Shown piece by piece: positions 1 to 8,451 of a stretch of DNA of 64,000 nucleotides. Positions within the stretch are counted from its first letter, which is position 1, and every line of letters begins with the position of its first letter. The notes below the pieces were generated by a model. It searched no databases. It saw only the letters and a list, made by a program, of their open reading frames with translations, and was not told where the DNA came from. The stretch is from positions 45,498 to 109,497 of the forward strand of contig SVOK01000004.1 in NCBI GenBank assembly GCA_015066445.1, given 5' to 3'. The translations under genes and the position numbers were made by a program. The stretch comes from Oscillospiraceae bacterium (GTDB lineage Bacteria; Bacillota; Clostridia; Oscillospirales; Acutalibacteraceae).

Positions 1-969
1 TGCACCTTTTTCGTCCTTTGCGCCAAGCTGTTGACCGAGCAAAATACCGATAGCAACACCGACCGCCATAAAAGCAACAGAAAAAACATTGAAAAAGGTC
101 TGGAGAATATTATTAGCCGCCACAACTTCTATACCACGAGCTGAATAACATTGATTAACCGTAGCAATACCCATACTCCAAAGCGCCTCATTAAGCATTA
201 AAGGCATACCCTTTTTTATAATTTCTTTTACAAGGTTAGCAGGAACATACAGACTTCTATATACGCCGATAATAAAAGGGCTGTTTTTAGCCGTCATACG
301 AGTCCAGATTATAATTATTACAAGCTCAACATAGCGTGAAGCAACTGTAGCGATAGCGGCGCCCTTAACACCCAGGGCGGGCGCACCGAAATGCCCAAAA
401 ATCAAAATATAGTTAAATACTAAATTTGTTACTACCGCAATACTACCTGCCACCATTGGAAGTACAGGTCTGCCACATTCTCTGAGAGTTCCCGAATAGC
501 ATTGTGACAACGCAAACGGCACCAAGCCAATGAGCATAACATTAAGATAATCCCTTGCTTCTTTTAAAGTGATAACAGGGTCAACATTGCCACTTTCCCC
601 TTGCAGGTAAAGATTTATAAGCGGTTTGCCCGCAACAATAAACAAAACCACCGCTAATACCGAAAGAATTAAGCTTATAATAAGTTTAAAGCGGAAGGTG
701 TGGCGAACACCGTTATTATCACCCTTGCCAAAAAACTGCGCACCAAAAATACCCGCACCTGAAATAGCTCCAAAAATGCAAAGGTTAAACACAAATATAA
801 GCTGGTTTGTAACCGTTACACCCGAACTTGAAGCGATATCAAGTCTGCCAACCATAATATTATCAAGCATATTAACAAGGTTGGTAATGCCGTTTTGAAG
901 CATTATCGGTAATGTAAGCGCTAACACCTTTTTATAAAAAGCCTTATCGCCTATATATTTTCTAATCAT
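1..969 (-). CDS. MATE family efflux transporter (C-terminus outside window)
   Basis: A 323-codon open frame starts at an ATG (969) behind an AAAGGTGAT ribosome binding site and runs off the left edge, so only the N-terminal two thirds or so is present. The translation is very hydrophobic and opens MIRKYIGDKAFYKKVLALTL, followed by PIMLQNGITNLVNMLDNIMVG, the typical first-helix signature of MATE (multidrug and toxin extrusion) exporters. These are 12-helix membrane proteins of about 450 residues that expel cationic compounds using a Na+ or H+ gradient. It is transcribed divergently from spo0A across a 256-bp gap. The substrate cannot be told from sequence. Confidence 0.9.
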   Translation of the reverse strand, partial: MIRKYIGDKAFYKKVLALTLPIMLQNGITNLVNMLDNIMVGRLDIASSSGVTVTNQLIFVFNLCIFGAISGAGIFGAQFFGKGDNNGVRHTFRFKLIISLILSVLAVVLFIVAGKPLINLYLQGESGNVDPVITLKEARDYLNVMLIGLVPFALSQCYSGTLRECGRPVLPMVAGSIAVVTNLVFNYILIFGHFGAPALGVKGAAIATVASRYVELVIIIIWTRMTAKNSPFIIGVYRSLYVPANLVKEIIKKGMPLMLNEALWSMGIATVNQCYSARGIEVVAANNILQTFFNVFSVAFMAVGVAIGILLGQQLGAKDEKGA

Positions 970-1170
970 AAAATCACCTTTGGCATTGTATATCAAAAAG
1001 CAATTAAAGTCAACCAAAACCGACTCTTTATAACACCGTTTTTAATTGATTTTCTAAATATATAAAACTTCATTAAAATAATTGTTATTTTTACCACTTT
1101 TTGGAAGTATTTTTGTTGAATTTTGCAAAATTTACATTAAACAAGGGTTTTTATTGGTTTTTCGCTTGAT

Positions 1171-1199
1171 TTTACAGCGACAATATGTTAATATATGTA
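1171..1199 (+). promoter_or_regulatory. Candidate sigma-A promoter of spo0A
   Basis: TTTACA (1171-1176), a 17-base spacer and TATGTA (1194-1199) lie 27 bases before the spo0A start codon. An AGGAG ribosome binding site follows near 1211. The hexamers are close to, but not exactly, consensus. A sigma-H promoter, known for spo0A in Bacillus, was not recognised. Confidence 0.4.
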
Positions 1200-1225
1200 A
1201 AAATTTGATGAGGAGAAATTAAAAA

Positions 1226-1993
1226 ATGGAAGAACAAATCAAAATTATTATTGCCGATAGCAACACAGAATTAGGTAAAAATTGTGCTAAAGCATTTGAA
1301 AGCTTCGGAGCCGATGTTGTGATGTGTGAAAAGGATGGTAAAAGAGTGTTAGCCAAAATCAAAAGTGAAAAGCCTGATATTGTATTAGCAGATGTATTTA
1401 TGCCAAATTTAGATATTTTTGGAGTACTTAATAAAGTAAATACTATGACCGAATTTGAAAAACCTTTAGTTATGGCAATGTCAAGCTTTGATAATGAGGC
1501 ACTTGAAAAAGAAATGATGGACGCAGGCGCAAGCTATTATTTTTTGAAGCCATTTGATATAGGCAATATGACAAAGTTTGTAATGAATTTTTCAAAACAC
1601 AAGCTCAGAAATTATAAAACCTTAAAACCCAAAGCCACCGATAAAAATATTTTAGAGCTTCAAATAACCGAGGTATTACATAAAGCAGGAATTCCCGTTC
1701 ATATTAAGGGCTATCAGTATTTAAGAGAAGCGATTATGCTGACTGTTAATGACAGCGAAATGCTAAATGCAGTTACTAAACGCCTCTACCCCACTGTTGC
1801 AGAGATTTTCGGAACAACCGATTCAAGAGTTGAAAGAGCAATACGCCACGCAATAACAGTGGCTTGGGAAAGAAACAACCCTGATACATTAAACCGCCAC
1901 TTCGGTTACTGCCTTTACAATGATAACGAAAAGCCCACCAACAGCGAGTTTATTGCTATGGTGAGCGACAGTTTGAAATTAAATTTAAGATAA
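1226..1993 (+). CDS. spo0A: Sporulation master response regulator Spo0A
   Basis: This 255-residue protein has the two-domain layout of Spo0A. A receiver domain (about 1-120) carries phospho-acceptor Asp56 in VLADVFMP and the conserved Lys in FLKPFD. The first acidic-pocket residue is Ala10 rather than Asp (IIADSN), leaving Asp11. The C-terminal half (about 145-255) is the sporulation-specific DNA-binding domain, with HIKGYQYLREAIML, TDSRVERAIRHAI and KPTNSEFIAMV almost as in Bacillus Spo0A. Phosphorylated Spo0A binds 0A boxes to start sporulation and other stationary-phase programmes. It is a single gene with its own promoter and a strong hairpin just after the stop. It indicates a spore-forming lineage but does not prove that this strain sporulates. 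Confidence 0.96.
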   Translation: MEEQIKIIIADSNTELGKNCAKAFESFGADVVMCEKDGKRVLAKIKSEKPDIVLADVFMPNLDIFGVLNKVNTMTEFEKPLVMAMSSFDNEALEKEMMDAGASYYFLKPFDIGNMTKFVMNFSKHKLRNYKTLKPKATDKNILELQITEVLHKAGIPVHIKGYQYLREAIMLTVNDSEMLNAVTKRLYPTVAEIFGTTDSRVERAIRHAITVAWERNNPDTLNRHFGYCLYNDNEKPTNSEFIAMVSDSLKLNLR

Positions 1994-2000
1994 GATACAA

Positions 2001-2037
2001 AAATACCGTTCAGCCAGAGTTAGACCGAACGGTATTT
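2001..2037. terminator. Bidirectional terminator between spo0A and degV
   Basis: A perfect 11-bp inverted repeat (2001-2011 with 2027-2037, AAATACCGTTC/GAACGGTATTT) with a 15-base loop lies between two convergent genes and has T-rich flanks on both sides. Confidence 0.85.
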
Positions 2038-2055
2038 TATTATATATAATTTCTA

Positions 2056-2925
2056 TTATCTTTCCTTGCCTATAAAGAAAACTGCAAGAGTGCCGGGACC
2101 TGCGTGAGCGGCAATAACAGGGTCTATCATATTATAAACCACGTTTTTAACGCCATAACGCTTTTTAACCTCAGCTTCAATGAATTTAGCATCCTGCTCA
2201 CAATCACCGTGAACAATGAATATATCCTGATTTGCAACATCGATACCTTTTTCACCGATAGAAGCTATAAGATGCTCCATAGCAGCGGCTCTGCCTCTCG
2301 CCTTGCCTGTTACATAGAGCTTACCGTCATTAGCAACATGGAGCAACGGCTTTATACCAAGAAGAGTTCCGAAAACAGCGCTTGTGCCCGAAAGTCTGCC
2401 GCCACGCTTTAAGAAAAACAAATCATCAATAGTAAATGTGTGGCAAATAGAAAGTCTGTTCTGCTCTACCCATTCAGCAATTTCTTCCATAGATTTGCCC
2501 TCGTTTTTGAGCTTGACAGCATAATGCACAGCCATACCCTGACCTAAGGAAGCACAAAGAGTATCAACAACCAAAACCTTGCGCTCGGGATAAAGCTCTT
2601 GGTAATCCTCAGCAGCAAGCTTTATGTTCTGGCAAGTACCTGAAAGACCTGAAGAAAAGCAAAGAACTAAAACATCGTCTCCGCCTTCAAGAATTTGAGG
2701 TATAACCTTATCACAATCTCCTCTGCTTGCAAGTGATGTGGTGATAACAGCCTTTTCACGAAGCAGACGGTAGGTTTCGGCAAAATCGGTTTTTTCACCC
2801 TTTATATAACTATCATAATCCTTATCGCCTATTCGGTATTTAAGTGAAATCACTTCAACACCGTATTCCTTAATCTGTTTGTCAGTAAGGTTGGCGCAAG
2901 AATCAGTAACAATTTTAAAGCCCAT
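2056..2925 (-). CDS. DegV family fatty-acid-binding protein
   Basis: The 289-residue protein matches DegV over its full length. It begins [11 protein letters not shown], has TSLASRGD near residue 90, [10 protein letters not shown] near 115, and the [20 protein letters not shown] block near 180, all typical of the family. DegV (FakB) proteins hold one fatty acid in a two-domain cleft and present it to the FakA kinase for phospholipid synthesis. No fakA is visible here. The start is an ATG with AAAGGAG upstream. Whether it is a true FakB or an orphan DegV cannot be decided from sequence. Confidence 0.92.
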   Translation of the reverse strand: MGFKIVTDSCANLTDKQIKEYGVEVISLKYRIGDKDYDSYIKGEKTDFAETYRLLREKAVITTSLASRGDCDKVIPQILEGGDDVLVLCFSSGLSGTCQNIKLAAEDYQELYPERKVLVVDTLCASLGQGMAVHYAVKLKNEGKSMEEIAEWVEQNRLSICHTFTIDDLFFLKRGGRLSGTSAVFGTLLGIKPLLHVANDGKLYVTGKARGRAAAMEHLIASIGEKGIDVANQDIFIVHGDCEQDAKFIEAEVKKRYGVKNVVYNMIDPVIAAHAGPGTLAVFFIGKER

Positions 2926-3019
2926 AATTTAAACTCCTTTTTAAAAACTGCTATTAATATATATAATTATTATATATACTTCAACCTACTGATGATTTTT
3001 GGAATTCTAATAATAAAAT

Positions 3020-3058
3020 ATTCACAGTAGAGTTTAAAATTTCAACTCTACTGTGAAT
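3020..3058 (-). terminator. Terminator after the ECF S-component gene
   Basis: A perfect 15-bp stem (3020-3034 with 3044-3058, ATTCACAGTAGAGTT and its complement) has a 9-base loop and a T-rich tail on the minus strand. It ends the cobalamin-riboswitch transcript. Confidence 0.88.
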
Positions 3059-3068
3059 AGAATTTCCT

Positions 3069-3611
3069 TTATTTAAGCGGTTTTAAAGCCTTATCAAGTG
3101 AATTTGTGAGTACCCTGTAAAGCAAAAGGGTTAAAATAAAATTTCCGCCGCAATGCAAAAGGTCAAACCAGATGCCACCTATTATATTCGCCACACCCAT
3201 TGAAATTCCGCCTATGATAAAATAAGGAACCGAACAAAATGTGCCAAACAACAAACCGTAAATCGCAGAAAGCAAGGCATAGAAAATGGCACTATCGATT
3301 TTTCTTACAAGAAAAATAACAATGCACAAAATTGCCCATACATACAAGTAATTTATTACCCACATTGAAAGTCCATAGGTCATAATTTCACAAAAAACAA
3401 ACACATAAACTGCCACAAAGGCTTTTACCCCGAATTTACGTGTTATTAAGATTATGAGTAATGATACTATTTCTATATTTGGCAGTCCCGACATTACCAC
3501 CTGAGAGACATACATCAACACACCCAAAAGGATAAGGACTAATATTTCAAACAGTTTAACTCGGTGTGTGCGTGATTTCAAATTCGTCACCGTCCGCAAC
3601 AGGCAATTCAT
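3069..3611 (-). CDS. ECF-type transporter substrate-binding (S) component, probably for cobalamin
   Basis: This 180-residue, highly hydrophobic protein has about six membrane segments, the size and shape of an energy-coupling-factor S-component. It carries GLLFGTFCSVPYFIIGG and a late ANIIGGIWFDLLH helix with Gly and Asp as in S-components. It overlaps the 3' end of the DUF4430 gene and lies in the same cobalamin-riboswitch transcript, so vitamin B12 or a precursor is the likely substrate (inference). The shared EcfA/A'/T module must be elsewhere. The ATG at 3611 gives a 56-base overlap; a TTG at 3581 is an alternative start that would shorten it. Confidence 0.75.
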   Translation of the reverse strand: MNCLLRTVTNLKSRTHRVKLFEILVLILLGVLMYVSQVVMSGLPNIEIVSLLIILITRKFGVKAFVAVYVFVFCEIMTYGLSMWVINYLYVWAILCIVIFLVRKIDSAIFYALLSAIYGLLFGTFCSVPYFIIGGISMGVANIIGGIWFDLLHCGGNFILTLLLYRVLTNSLDKALKPLK

Positions 3612-3948
3612 TCATACCTGCATTTGTCATTTCGCCGCCCTTAGTAACGCACCACCAAGCGCCATCCTTATTGTAATCAGCCCGTACACCGTCTATGTAG
3701 GTATAAAAGCCCGATTTGTACTCATCTTCCTTGATAAGCTTTTCTTCTAACAATGCATCTGCCAAGAATTCAGCATCGGTGCTTATTTCAAACTCTTTTT
3801 CGGATTTATTCTCATAAACCACCGTTACAAGAATATCCTTATCACCTTTTTGGGTTTCGGGTAAGTTTTTAATAAGTACCACGCCGAATACCGCCACTAA
3901 TACAGCTACCAAAGCCGCCAAGCCAATAATAATTTTTTTGTTTTTCAT
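3556..3948 (-). CDS. DUF4430 domain protein, secreted, riboswitch-controlled
   Basis: The ATG at 3948 follows AAAGGAG, giving 130 residues; an upstream in-frame extension is riboswitch leader, not protein. An N-terminal membrane segment or signal (KKIIIGLAALVAVLVAVFGV) is followed by a compact domain containing ADALLEEKLI, GFYTYIDGVRADY and GAWWCVTKGG. That is the pattern of DUF4430, related to the C-terminal domain of animal transcobalamin/intrinsic factor. Together with the cobalamin riboswitch upstream and the S-component downstream, the simplest reading is an extracytoplasmic B12-capturing partner of an ECF transporter. Family and regulation are well supported; the binding role is inference. 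Confidence 0.82.
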   Translation of the reverse strand: MKNKKIIIGLAALVAVLVAVFGVVLIKNLPETQKGDKDILVTVVYENKSEKEFEISTDAEFLADALLEEKLIKEDEYKSGFYTYIDGVRADYNKDGAWWCVTKGGEMTNAGMNELPVADGDEFEITHTPS

Positions 3949-3956
3949 TTTAAAAA

Positions 3957-3996
3957 CTCCTTTGTATTGTGTCTTAACAACATCAATACAAAGGAG
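3957..3996 (-). promoter_or_regulatory. Hairpin that sequesters the DUF4430 ribosome binding site
   Basis: A perfect 13-bp inverted repeat (3957-3969 with 3984-3996, CTCCTTTGTATTG/CAATACAAAGGAG) buries the AAAGGAG ribosome binding site of the DUF4430 gene in a stem with a 14-base loop. No U-tract follows, so it looks like the translational OFF state of the riboswitch upstream. The segment at 4021-4028 can pair over 8 bases with the B12 box (4089-4096), which may be the competing fold. Confidence 0.7.
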
Positions 3997-4079
3997 ATAT
4001 ATGCACAAAAATAAGGCCGCAATACTCGGCATTAAGCTGCAACATACACCGTCAATTACTCGTGACACTCTGTATTGAT

Positions 4080-4245
4080 AGCTAACGGCGAGTATTCCGA
4101 CTTATTGCGCGGGACTTCGGGGTTAAGTCTCAGGCTTTGCGTCTTCCCATAAGCTGACTTACAGTGACATTATGCAAAGCTTAACGCAAATTACGGCGAC
4201 GAGTTCGCAGAGGAATTGCACCTCTATTCCAGTTTAAATCTTTTT
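4080..4245 (-). ncRNA. Cobalamin (B12) riboswitch
   Basis: Read on the minus strand, the leader has the ordered core blocks of cobalamin riboswitches: GGAATA, then a GAGGTGCAATTCCTC hairpin (4210-4224), CACTGTAA (4159-4166), GGGAAGAC (4141-4148) and a B12 box AAGTCGGAATACTCGCC (4087-4103). It lies between the terminator of the upstream ABC-F gene and the DUF4430 gene. In this class adenosylcobalamin binding shuts expression off. Here the downstream hairpin covers the ribosome binding site, which suggests translational control of the two-gene B12 uptake unit. The exact 5' end is approximate. Confidence 0.88.
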
Positions 4246-4255
4246 AAATCAAAAA

Positions 4256-4284
4256 GATACCGCCAGCCCTTGCTAAGCGGTATC
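4256..4284 (-). terminator. Terminator after the ABC-F gene
   Basis: The 8-bp stem GATACCGC/GCGGTATC (4256-4263 with 4277-4284) is followed on the minus strand by TTTTTGATTT. It separates the ABC-F transcript from the riboswitch leader. Confidence 0.85.
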
Positions 4285-4317
4285 ATTTTAACACTAACTT
4301 AAAATTATGTCAATATA

Positions 4318-6216
4318 TTAAATCAAATTTGCGAGTTCTTCTGACAAGCGCTCCCATTCACCCATGGCAATATCAAGATCGGTCTGAAGCTCCTCCTGCT
4401 CTTTCTGAAGTTCAGAAAGCTTTAAATAATCGGACAAATTTTCCTCAAGCTGAAGCTCTGCCTCAATACCGCCGAGCTTTTCCTCCAAAAGGGCAATTTT
4501 TTCCTCCGCCTTTTTAACCGCCCTCTCCTTTTTAGATTTTTCCTTTAAAGGGGTAACATAGGTCTTTTTCTCTTTTTGAGGTTTAATCTCCGCTACAACG
4601 GTTTCCTGTGGCTTTTTAAGGCTTTCGAGATAATTTTCATATCCGTAATTATAAAGCACAGTTTCCCCACTCTTAAAATCAAGCACCTTCGTTGCTATCT
4701 TTTTGATAAAATAGCGGTCGTGAGAAACGAATATCACCGTACCCGAAAAACCTGCAAGCATTTCTTCAAGTGTTTCCTTACCAACAATATCCATATGGTT
4801 TGTGGGCTCATCCAAAATAAGAAAATTCGGTCGCTTTTTGAAAATTTTGCAAAGTGCCAAACGCACACGCTCTCCACCCGAAAGCACATTGACAGTTTTG
4901 AAAACATCCTCACCGCTGAATAAAAATGCTCCTAATGAGCTTCTTGCTTCAAACTCTGTAAGACTTGGAAATTCATTCATAAAATCATCAAGAACGGTAT
5001 TATCACTTTCGTACTGCGCCATTTGCTGATCAAAATAGCCAATACTTGCTCTGCCACTGAATTCAAATCTGCCTGATAACGGCTTCACCGCTCCCACAAG
5101 AGTTCTTATAAAGGTAGACTTACCCAGTCCGTTACCGCCTATTATACCTATACGGTCGCCCTTTTCAACCTTTAAATTAACTGTGGACAATGGTTTATCA
5201 TAGCCAACCGCCAAATCGCATACCTGAAGCATATCCTTAACACCTGCGTCGATTGGCTCAAAATCAGCATTAAAGGTACGCAAATCATAAGATTCGGGAG
5301 CTTCAATTGGTATCATTCGTTCAATTTGCTTCAGCTTTGACTGAGCCATTGCCGCCTTGGTGGGCTTATATTTAAAACGGATAACAAGCTCATTAAGGCG
5401 CTCTATTTCCTTTTTTTGTGCTAAATACTCCTTTTTTTGTTGCTCACGCACCTGTTTTTTAAGCTCGGTGAATTTAGTATAATTTCCAACATATTTATAG
5501 GTTTTACCGTGTTCAATTTCATAAACTGTATTAACAACATTATCAAGGAACATTCTATCGTGCGAAACTATAACAAAAGCCTTTTTATACTCCTTTAAAT
5601 ATTCCTCAAGCCATTCTATGGCTTCAATATCAAGGTGGTTTGTAGGCTCGTCCAGGAGCAGAATTTCAGGCTTTGATAACAGAAGCTTTAAAAAGGCGAT
5701 TTTAGTCCGCTGTCCGCCCGAAAATTCATAAAGAGGTCGGGTTTTCTGCTCATCTGTAAACCCGAAATGCTTTAACGCCGCCTCATATTCCCTTTCAAAA
5801 TAGAAACCTCCCAAATTAGTAAATGTATCTAAAAGATTAGTATAAAGCTTTATACTCTCATCGCTTCCGGTAATCTCCATATCAAGCTGAGCCGAATCCA
5901 TTTGCTCCTTTATAGACAAAATTTCGGTATAAGCGCTTCTTATTTCTTCAATTAAGGTTACACTGTCATCGCTAAAGGTCATCTGAGAAAGTGTACCGAT
6001 TTTAGGTTTGCCCGAAACTGTAAAAAAGCTATCCGTTTCACTTTCGCTTTTAACAATATCATATTCACCTGAAATAAGCTTTAAAAGGGTGGTTTTTCCG
6101 CAACCGTTACGTCCTACAACGGCAATTCGGCTACTATCATTAACTTCAAAATTAACCGAGCTTAGTATTCTCTCGCCCGATAAATCCACTGCGCCGTTTT
6201 GAATTTTAAGCTGCAT
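4318..6216 (-). CDS. ABC-F family ATPase (two ABC domains, no membrane segments)
   Basis: This 632-residue soluble protein has two ATP-binding cassettes in tandem. The first has Walker A GRNGCGKTT (about residue 36), signature SGGQR and Walker B LLLDEPTNHLD. The second has GGNGLGKST (about 358), LSGGERVRLA and LILDEPTNHMD. The interdomain linker is rich in Lys and Gln, and a C-terminal coiled coil rich in Lys and Glu (about 545-632) follows, as in Uup/YdiF-like members. ABC-F proteins act on ribosomes, easing stalled translation or giving antibiotic resistance. No drug-responsive leader peptide is apparent, so a housekeeping role is more likely. The start is an ATG after AAAGGAGG. Confidence 0.92.
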   Translation of the reverse strand: MQLKIQNGAVDLSGERILSSVNFEVNDSSRIAVVGRNGCGKTTLLKLISGEYDIVKSESETDSFFTVSGKPKIGTLSQMTFSDDSVTLIEEIRSAYTEILSIKEQMDSAQLDMEITGSDESIKLYTNLLDTFTNLGGFYFEREYEAALKHFGFTDEQKTRPLYEFSGGQRTKIAFLKLLLSKPEILLLDEPTNHLDIEAIEWLEEYLKEYKKAFVIVSHDRMFLDNVVNTVYEIEHGKTYKYVGNYTKFTELKKQVREQQKKEYLAQKKEIERLNELVIRFKYKPTKAAMAQSKLKQIERMIPIEAPESYDLRTFNADFEPIDAGVKDMLQVCDLAVGYDKPLSTVNLKVEKGDRIGIIGGNGLGKSTFIRTLVGAVKPLSGRFEFSGRASIGYFDQQMAQYESDNTVLDDFMNEFPSLTEFEARSSLGAFLFSGEDVFKTVNVLSGGERVRLALCKIFKKRPNFLILDEPTNHMDIVGKETLEEMLAGFSGTVIFVSHDRYFIKKIATKVLDFKSGETVLYNYGYENYLESLKKPQETVVAEIKPQKEKKTYVTPLKEKSKKERAVKKAEEKIALLEEKLGGIEAELQLEENLSDYLKLSELQKEQEELQTDLDIAMGEWERLSEELANLI

Positions 6217-6252
6217 TAACCGTTCCTCCTTTTAAATTTCAGTTAAAGTAAT

Positions 6253-6276
6253 TTGGGCGAACTGCTGTCCGCCCAA
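6253..6276 (-). terminator. Possible terminator after the PPIase lipoprotein gene
   Basis: TTGGGCG/CGCCCAA (6253-6259 with 6270-6276) forms a GC-rich 7-bp stem just after the stop codon. The following minus-strand tail (AATTACTTT) is only moderately U-rich, so read-through into the ABC-F gene is possible. Confidence 0.42.
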
Positions 6277-6281
6277 GGTTT

Positions 6282-7298
6282 TTATTTTATTTTAGCGTAA
6301 CCCTTGATAATCTTGGATACCTTTTCGCTTACAACCATATTTTCGAAATAGTACTCTCCGTAATATTCCTTTAATTGGTCTGCGGTTACTTCGCTCTCAC
6401 CGATTTCCTTAATCATTTCTTTAATTCGATTGTCAACATCCTCGGTGGTAACTTCCTCTTTTTCCTTATCAAGAATAGCATAAAGCACCATCTGCTCGTT
6501 CATTAAAGGATATACCTGCTCATCAAGAAACTTTTTATCAAATGCTTCTTGGGTCATACCGGTCTGAGAAATATAAGTATCAATAGTCATACCGTAATAC
6601 TGAAGATTTTTTTCAAAAAGCTTGATTAAATCGTTCTTTAAGATTTCGATATCCTCCTCAGGATAATCCTTGACCTTAGATTTATCTATAACTGTTTCAA
6701 GCAAATTACCCTTTATAGCACGGTCCTTAACATCTGCCTCATATTCCTTTAAGGTTTTAAAATTAATCTGCTTGTAATAATCCTCAGGAGACATAGGGTC
6801 TGTGGTTTTTACGTAATTTACCTTAACAGTAAACACAACAGCCTTACCTGCAAGGTCGCTGCTTTGATAGTTTGTTGGGAAAGTGAGATTAAGGTCTACT
6901 GTGCTGCCTATTTCAACACCGATAAGACCGGTTTCAAAACCATCAATAAAGCTATTAGAACCGATTGTTAAATCGTATCCCGAAGCTGTACCGCCCTCAA
7001 ATGCAACACCGTCTTTTTTACCAACATAATCAATATTAGCGGTATCACCATTTGCTACAGTACCCTCGGTTTTTCTAACATATAAACCGTAATCCTCAAC
7101 ATCGCCTGCGATAATCTCATCATATAATTTCTTAAACTCATCCGACGAAGTATCAATTTTAATTCCCTTGTATTCTGCCAAATCTACATATTTAGTAAGC
7201 TTTACAGATTTGTAAAGTATTCTGTCCTTCTCGCCACACCCTGTAAGACAAAGTGCCGCAAAAGCTACAACTAAAATTAAACTTATTATTCTTTTCAT
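6282..7298 (-). CDS. Trigger-factor-like peptidyl-prolyl isomerase, lipoprotein
   Basis: The 338-residue protein starts with a lipoprotein signal ending LCLTGC (Cys about residue 20). An FKBP-type domain (about 75-170) follows, with NGDTANIDYVGKKDG, FIDGFETGLIGVEIG and FPTNYQSSDLAGKAVVFTV, and then a helical region (about 180-338) like the trigger factor C-terminal chaperone arms. The ribosome-binding domain is missing. This suggests an exported foldase on the outer face of the membrane, a role usually held by PrsA. Its ATG overlaps the prfB stop (ATGA), so translation is probably coupled. The FKBP domain is clear; the chaperone role is inference from architecture. Confidence 0.85.
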   Translation of the reverse strand: MKRIISLILVVAFAALCLTGCGEKDRILYKSVKLTKYVDLAEYKGIKIDTSSDEFKKLYDEIIAGDVEDYGLYVRKTEGTVANGDTANIDYVGKKDGVAFEGGTASGYDLTIGSNSFIDGFETGLIGVEIGSTVDLNLTFPTNYQSSDLAGKAVVFTVKVNYVKTTDPMSPEDYYKQINFKTLKEYEADVKDRAIKGNLLETVIDKSKVKDYPEEDIEILKNDLIKLFEKNLQYYGMTIDTYISQTGMTQEAFDKKFLDEQVYPLMNEQMVLYAILDKEKEEVTTEDVDNRIKEMIKEIGESEVTADQLKEYYGEYYFENMVVSEKVSKIIKGYAKIK

Positions 7299-8431
7299 AT
7301 TTCTTCTCCCTCTGCGTTTCCTAACTCACCGTTAGAAGCCGCTTTTAAATAAGCATTTATAAATCCATCCAGATCGCCGTCCATAACAGCATTGATATTA
7401 CCCGATTCAAAGCCTGTTCGGTGGTCCTTAGCAAGAGTGTAAGGCATAAATACATAAGACCTTATCTGCGAACCCCAGGCAATTTCCTTTTGAACACCCT
7501 TAATATCCTCAATTTTTTCAAGATGCTCGCGCTCTTTAATTTCCAAAAGCTTGGATTTAAGCATACGCATTGCCTGATCTCTGTTCTGGAACTGACTTCT
7601 CTCATTCTGACACGCAACGACTATGCCTGTTGGAATATGAGTAAGTCTTACCGCAGAAGAGGTTTTATTAATATGCTGTCCGCCCGCTCCCGAAGAACGG
7701 AAAACGTCCATTTTAACATCTTCTTCTCTTATCTCTATATCAGCATCGTCTGCGATTTCAGGCATAACCTCAAGAGAAGCAAACGAGGTGTGACGTCTGC
7801 CCGAAGCATCAAACGGAGACACACGCACAAGTCGGTGTACACCAGATTCACTCTTCAGATATCCATAAGCATTTTCACCCTCTATAAGCAGGGTTGCGCT
7901 TTTAAGACCCGCCTCATCACCGTCAAGAAAGTCAAGCATCTGCACCTTGAAGCCGTGACGCTCTGTCCAACGTGTGTACATACGCACAAGCATTGAAACC
8001 CAGTCCATTGCCTCTGTACCGCCTGCACCTGCGTGAAAAGTGAGAATTGCATTATTTTTATCATATTCCCCTGTAAGCAGAGTCTGAAGCCTTAAAGAAG
8101 CTAAATTGTTTTCAAGCTCGGTTATAGAAGCCTCTATTTCCTCAACGAGTGAAAGGTCGGCCTCCTCGTCGCCCATTTCGATAAGCACCAAAAGGTCATC
8201 AAAGGAAGCACACATTCTGTCATAGGTTTCAACTGTGTTTTTAAGCTTTCCTGTTCTTTGAAGTATCTTCTGGGAATTTTCCATATCGTCCCAAAAGCCT
8301 GGAGCCGAAGCCTTGGTTTCAAGCTCTTCAATTTCACGGGTTAATCTATCATAACCCAAAGCGTCCTTAAGGTCACGAAGCTCACCCTCGTTTGATAAAA
8401 GACGCAAATTAAGCTGCTCAAATTCAAGCAT
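7295..8431 (-). CDS. prfB: Peptide chain release factor 2
   Basis: The 378-residue protein matches RF2 (365 residues in E. coli). It has RVSPFDASGRRHTSF with the SPF anticodon-like tripeptide for UGA/UAA recognition, and SSGAGGQHINKTSSAVRLTH with the universal GGQ that triggers peptide release. The reading frame is continuous from an ATG behind CGGAGG, so the programmed +1 frameshift near codon 25 seen in many prfB genes is absent. It follows prmA by 20 bases and overlaps the PPIase gene by four, forming a prmA-prfB-PPIase operon. Confidence 0.97.
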   Translation of the reverse strand: MLEFEQLNLRLLSNEGELRDLKDALGYDRLTREIEELETKASAPGFWDDMENSQKILQRTGKLKNTVETYDRMCASFDDLLVLIEMGDEEADLSLVEEIEASITELENNLASLRLQTLLTGEYDKNNAILTFHAGAGGTEAMDWVSMLVRMYTRWTERHGFKVQMLDFLDGDEAGLKSATLLIEGENAYGYLKSESGVHRLVRVSPFDASGRRHTSFASLEVMPEIADDADIEIREEDVKMDVFRSSGAGGQHINKTSSAVRLTHIPTGIVVACQNERSQFQNRDQAMRMLKSKLLEIKEREHLEKIEDIKGVQKEIAWGSQIRSYVFMPYTLAKDHRTGFESGNINAVMDGDLDGFINAYLKAASNGELGNAEGEEI

Positions 8432-8451
8432 AATTTTCCTCCGTTAATAAA

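Noticed and set aside
4080..4245. First impression of a lysine riboswitch (AGAGGTGC and GTCGCCG blocks) on the minus strand
   Set aside because: The order of CACTGTAA, GGGAAG and the B12 box AAGTCGGAATACTCGCC fits the cobalamin class, and the controlled genes fit B12 uptake.
7421..7996. 191-codon open frame antisense to prfB
   Set aside because: It lies fully inside the conserved prfB gene on the other strand, has no ribosome binding site and no recognisable protein pattern.
8356..8431. Programmed +1 frameshift site in prfB
   Set aside because: The frame is continuous from the ribosome binding site onward, with no in-frame TGA near codon 25.
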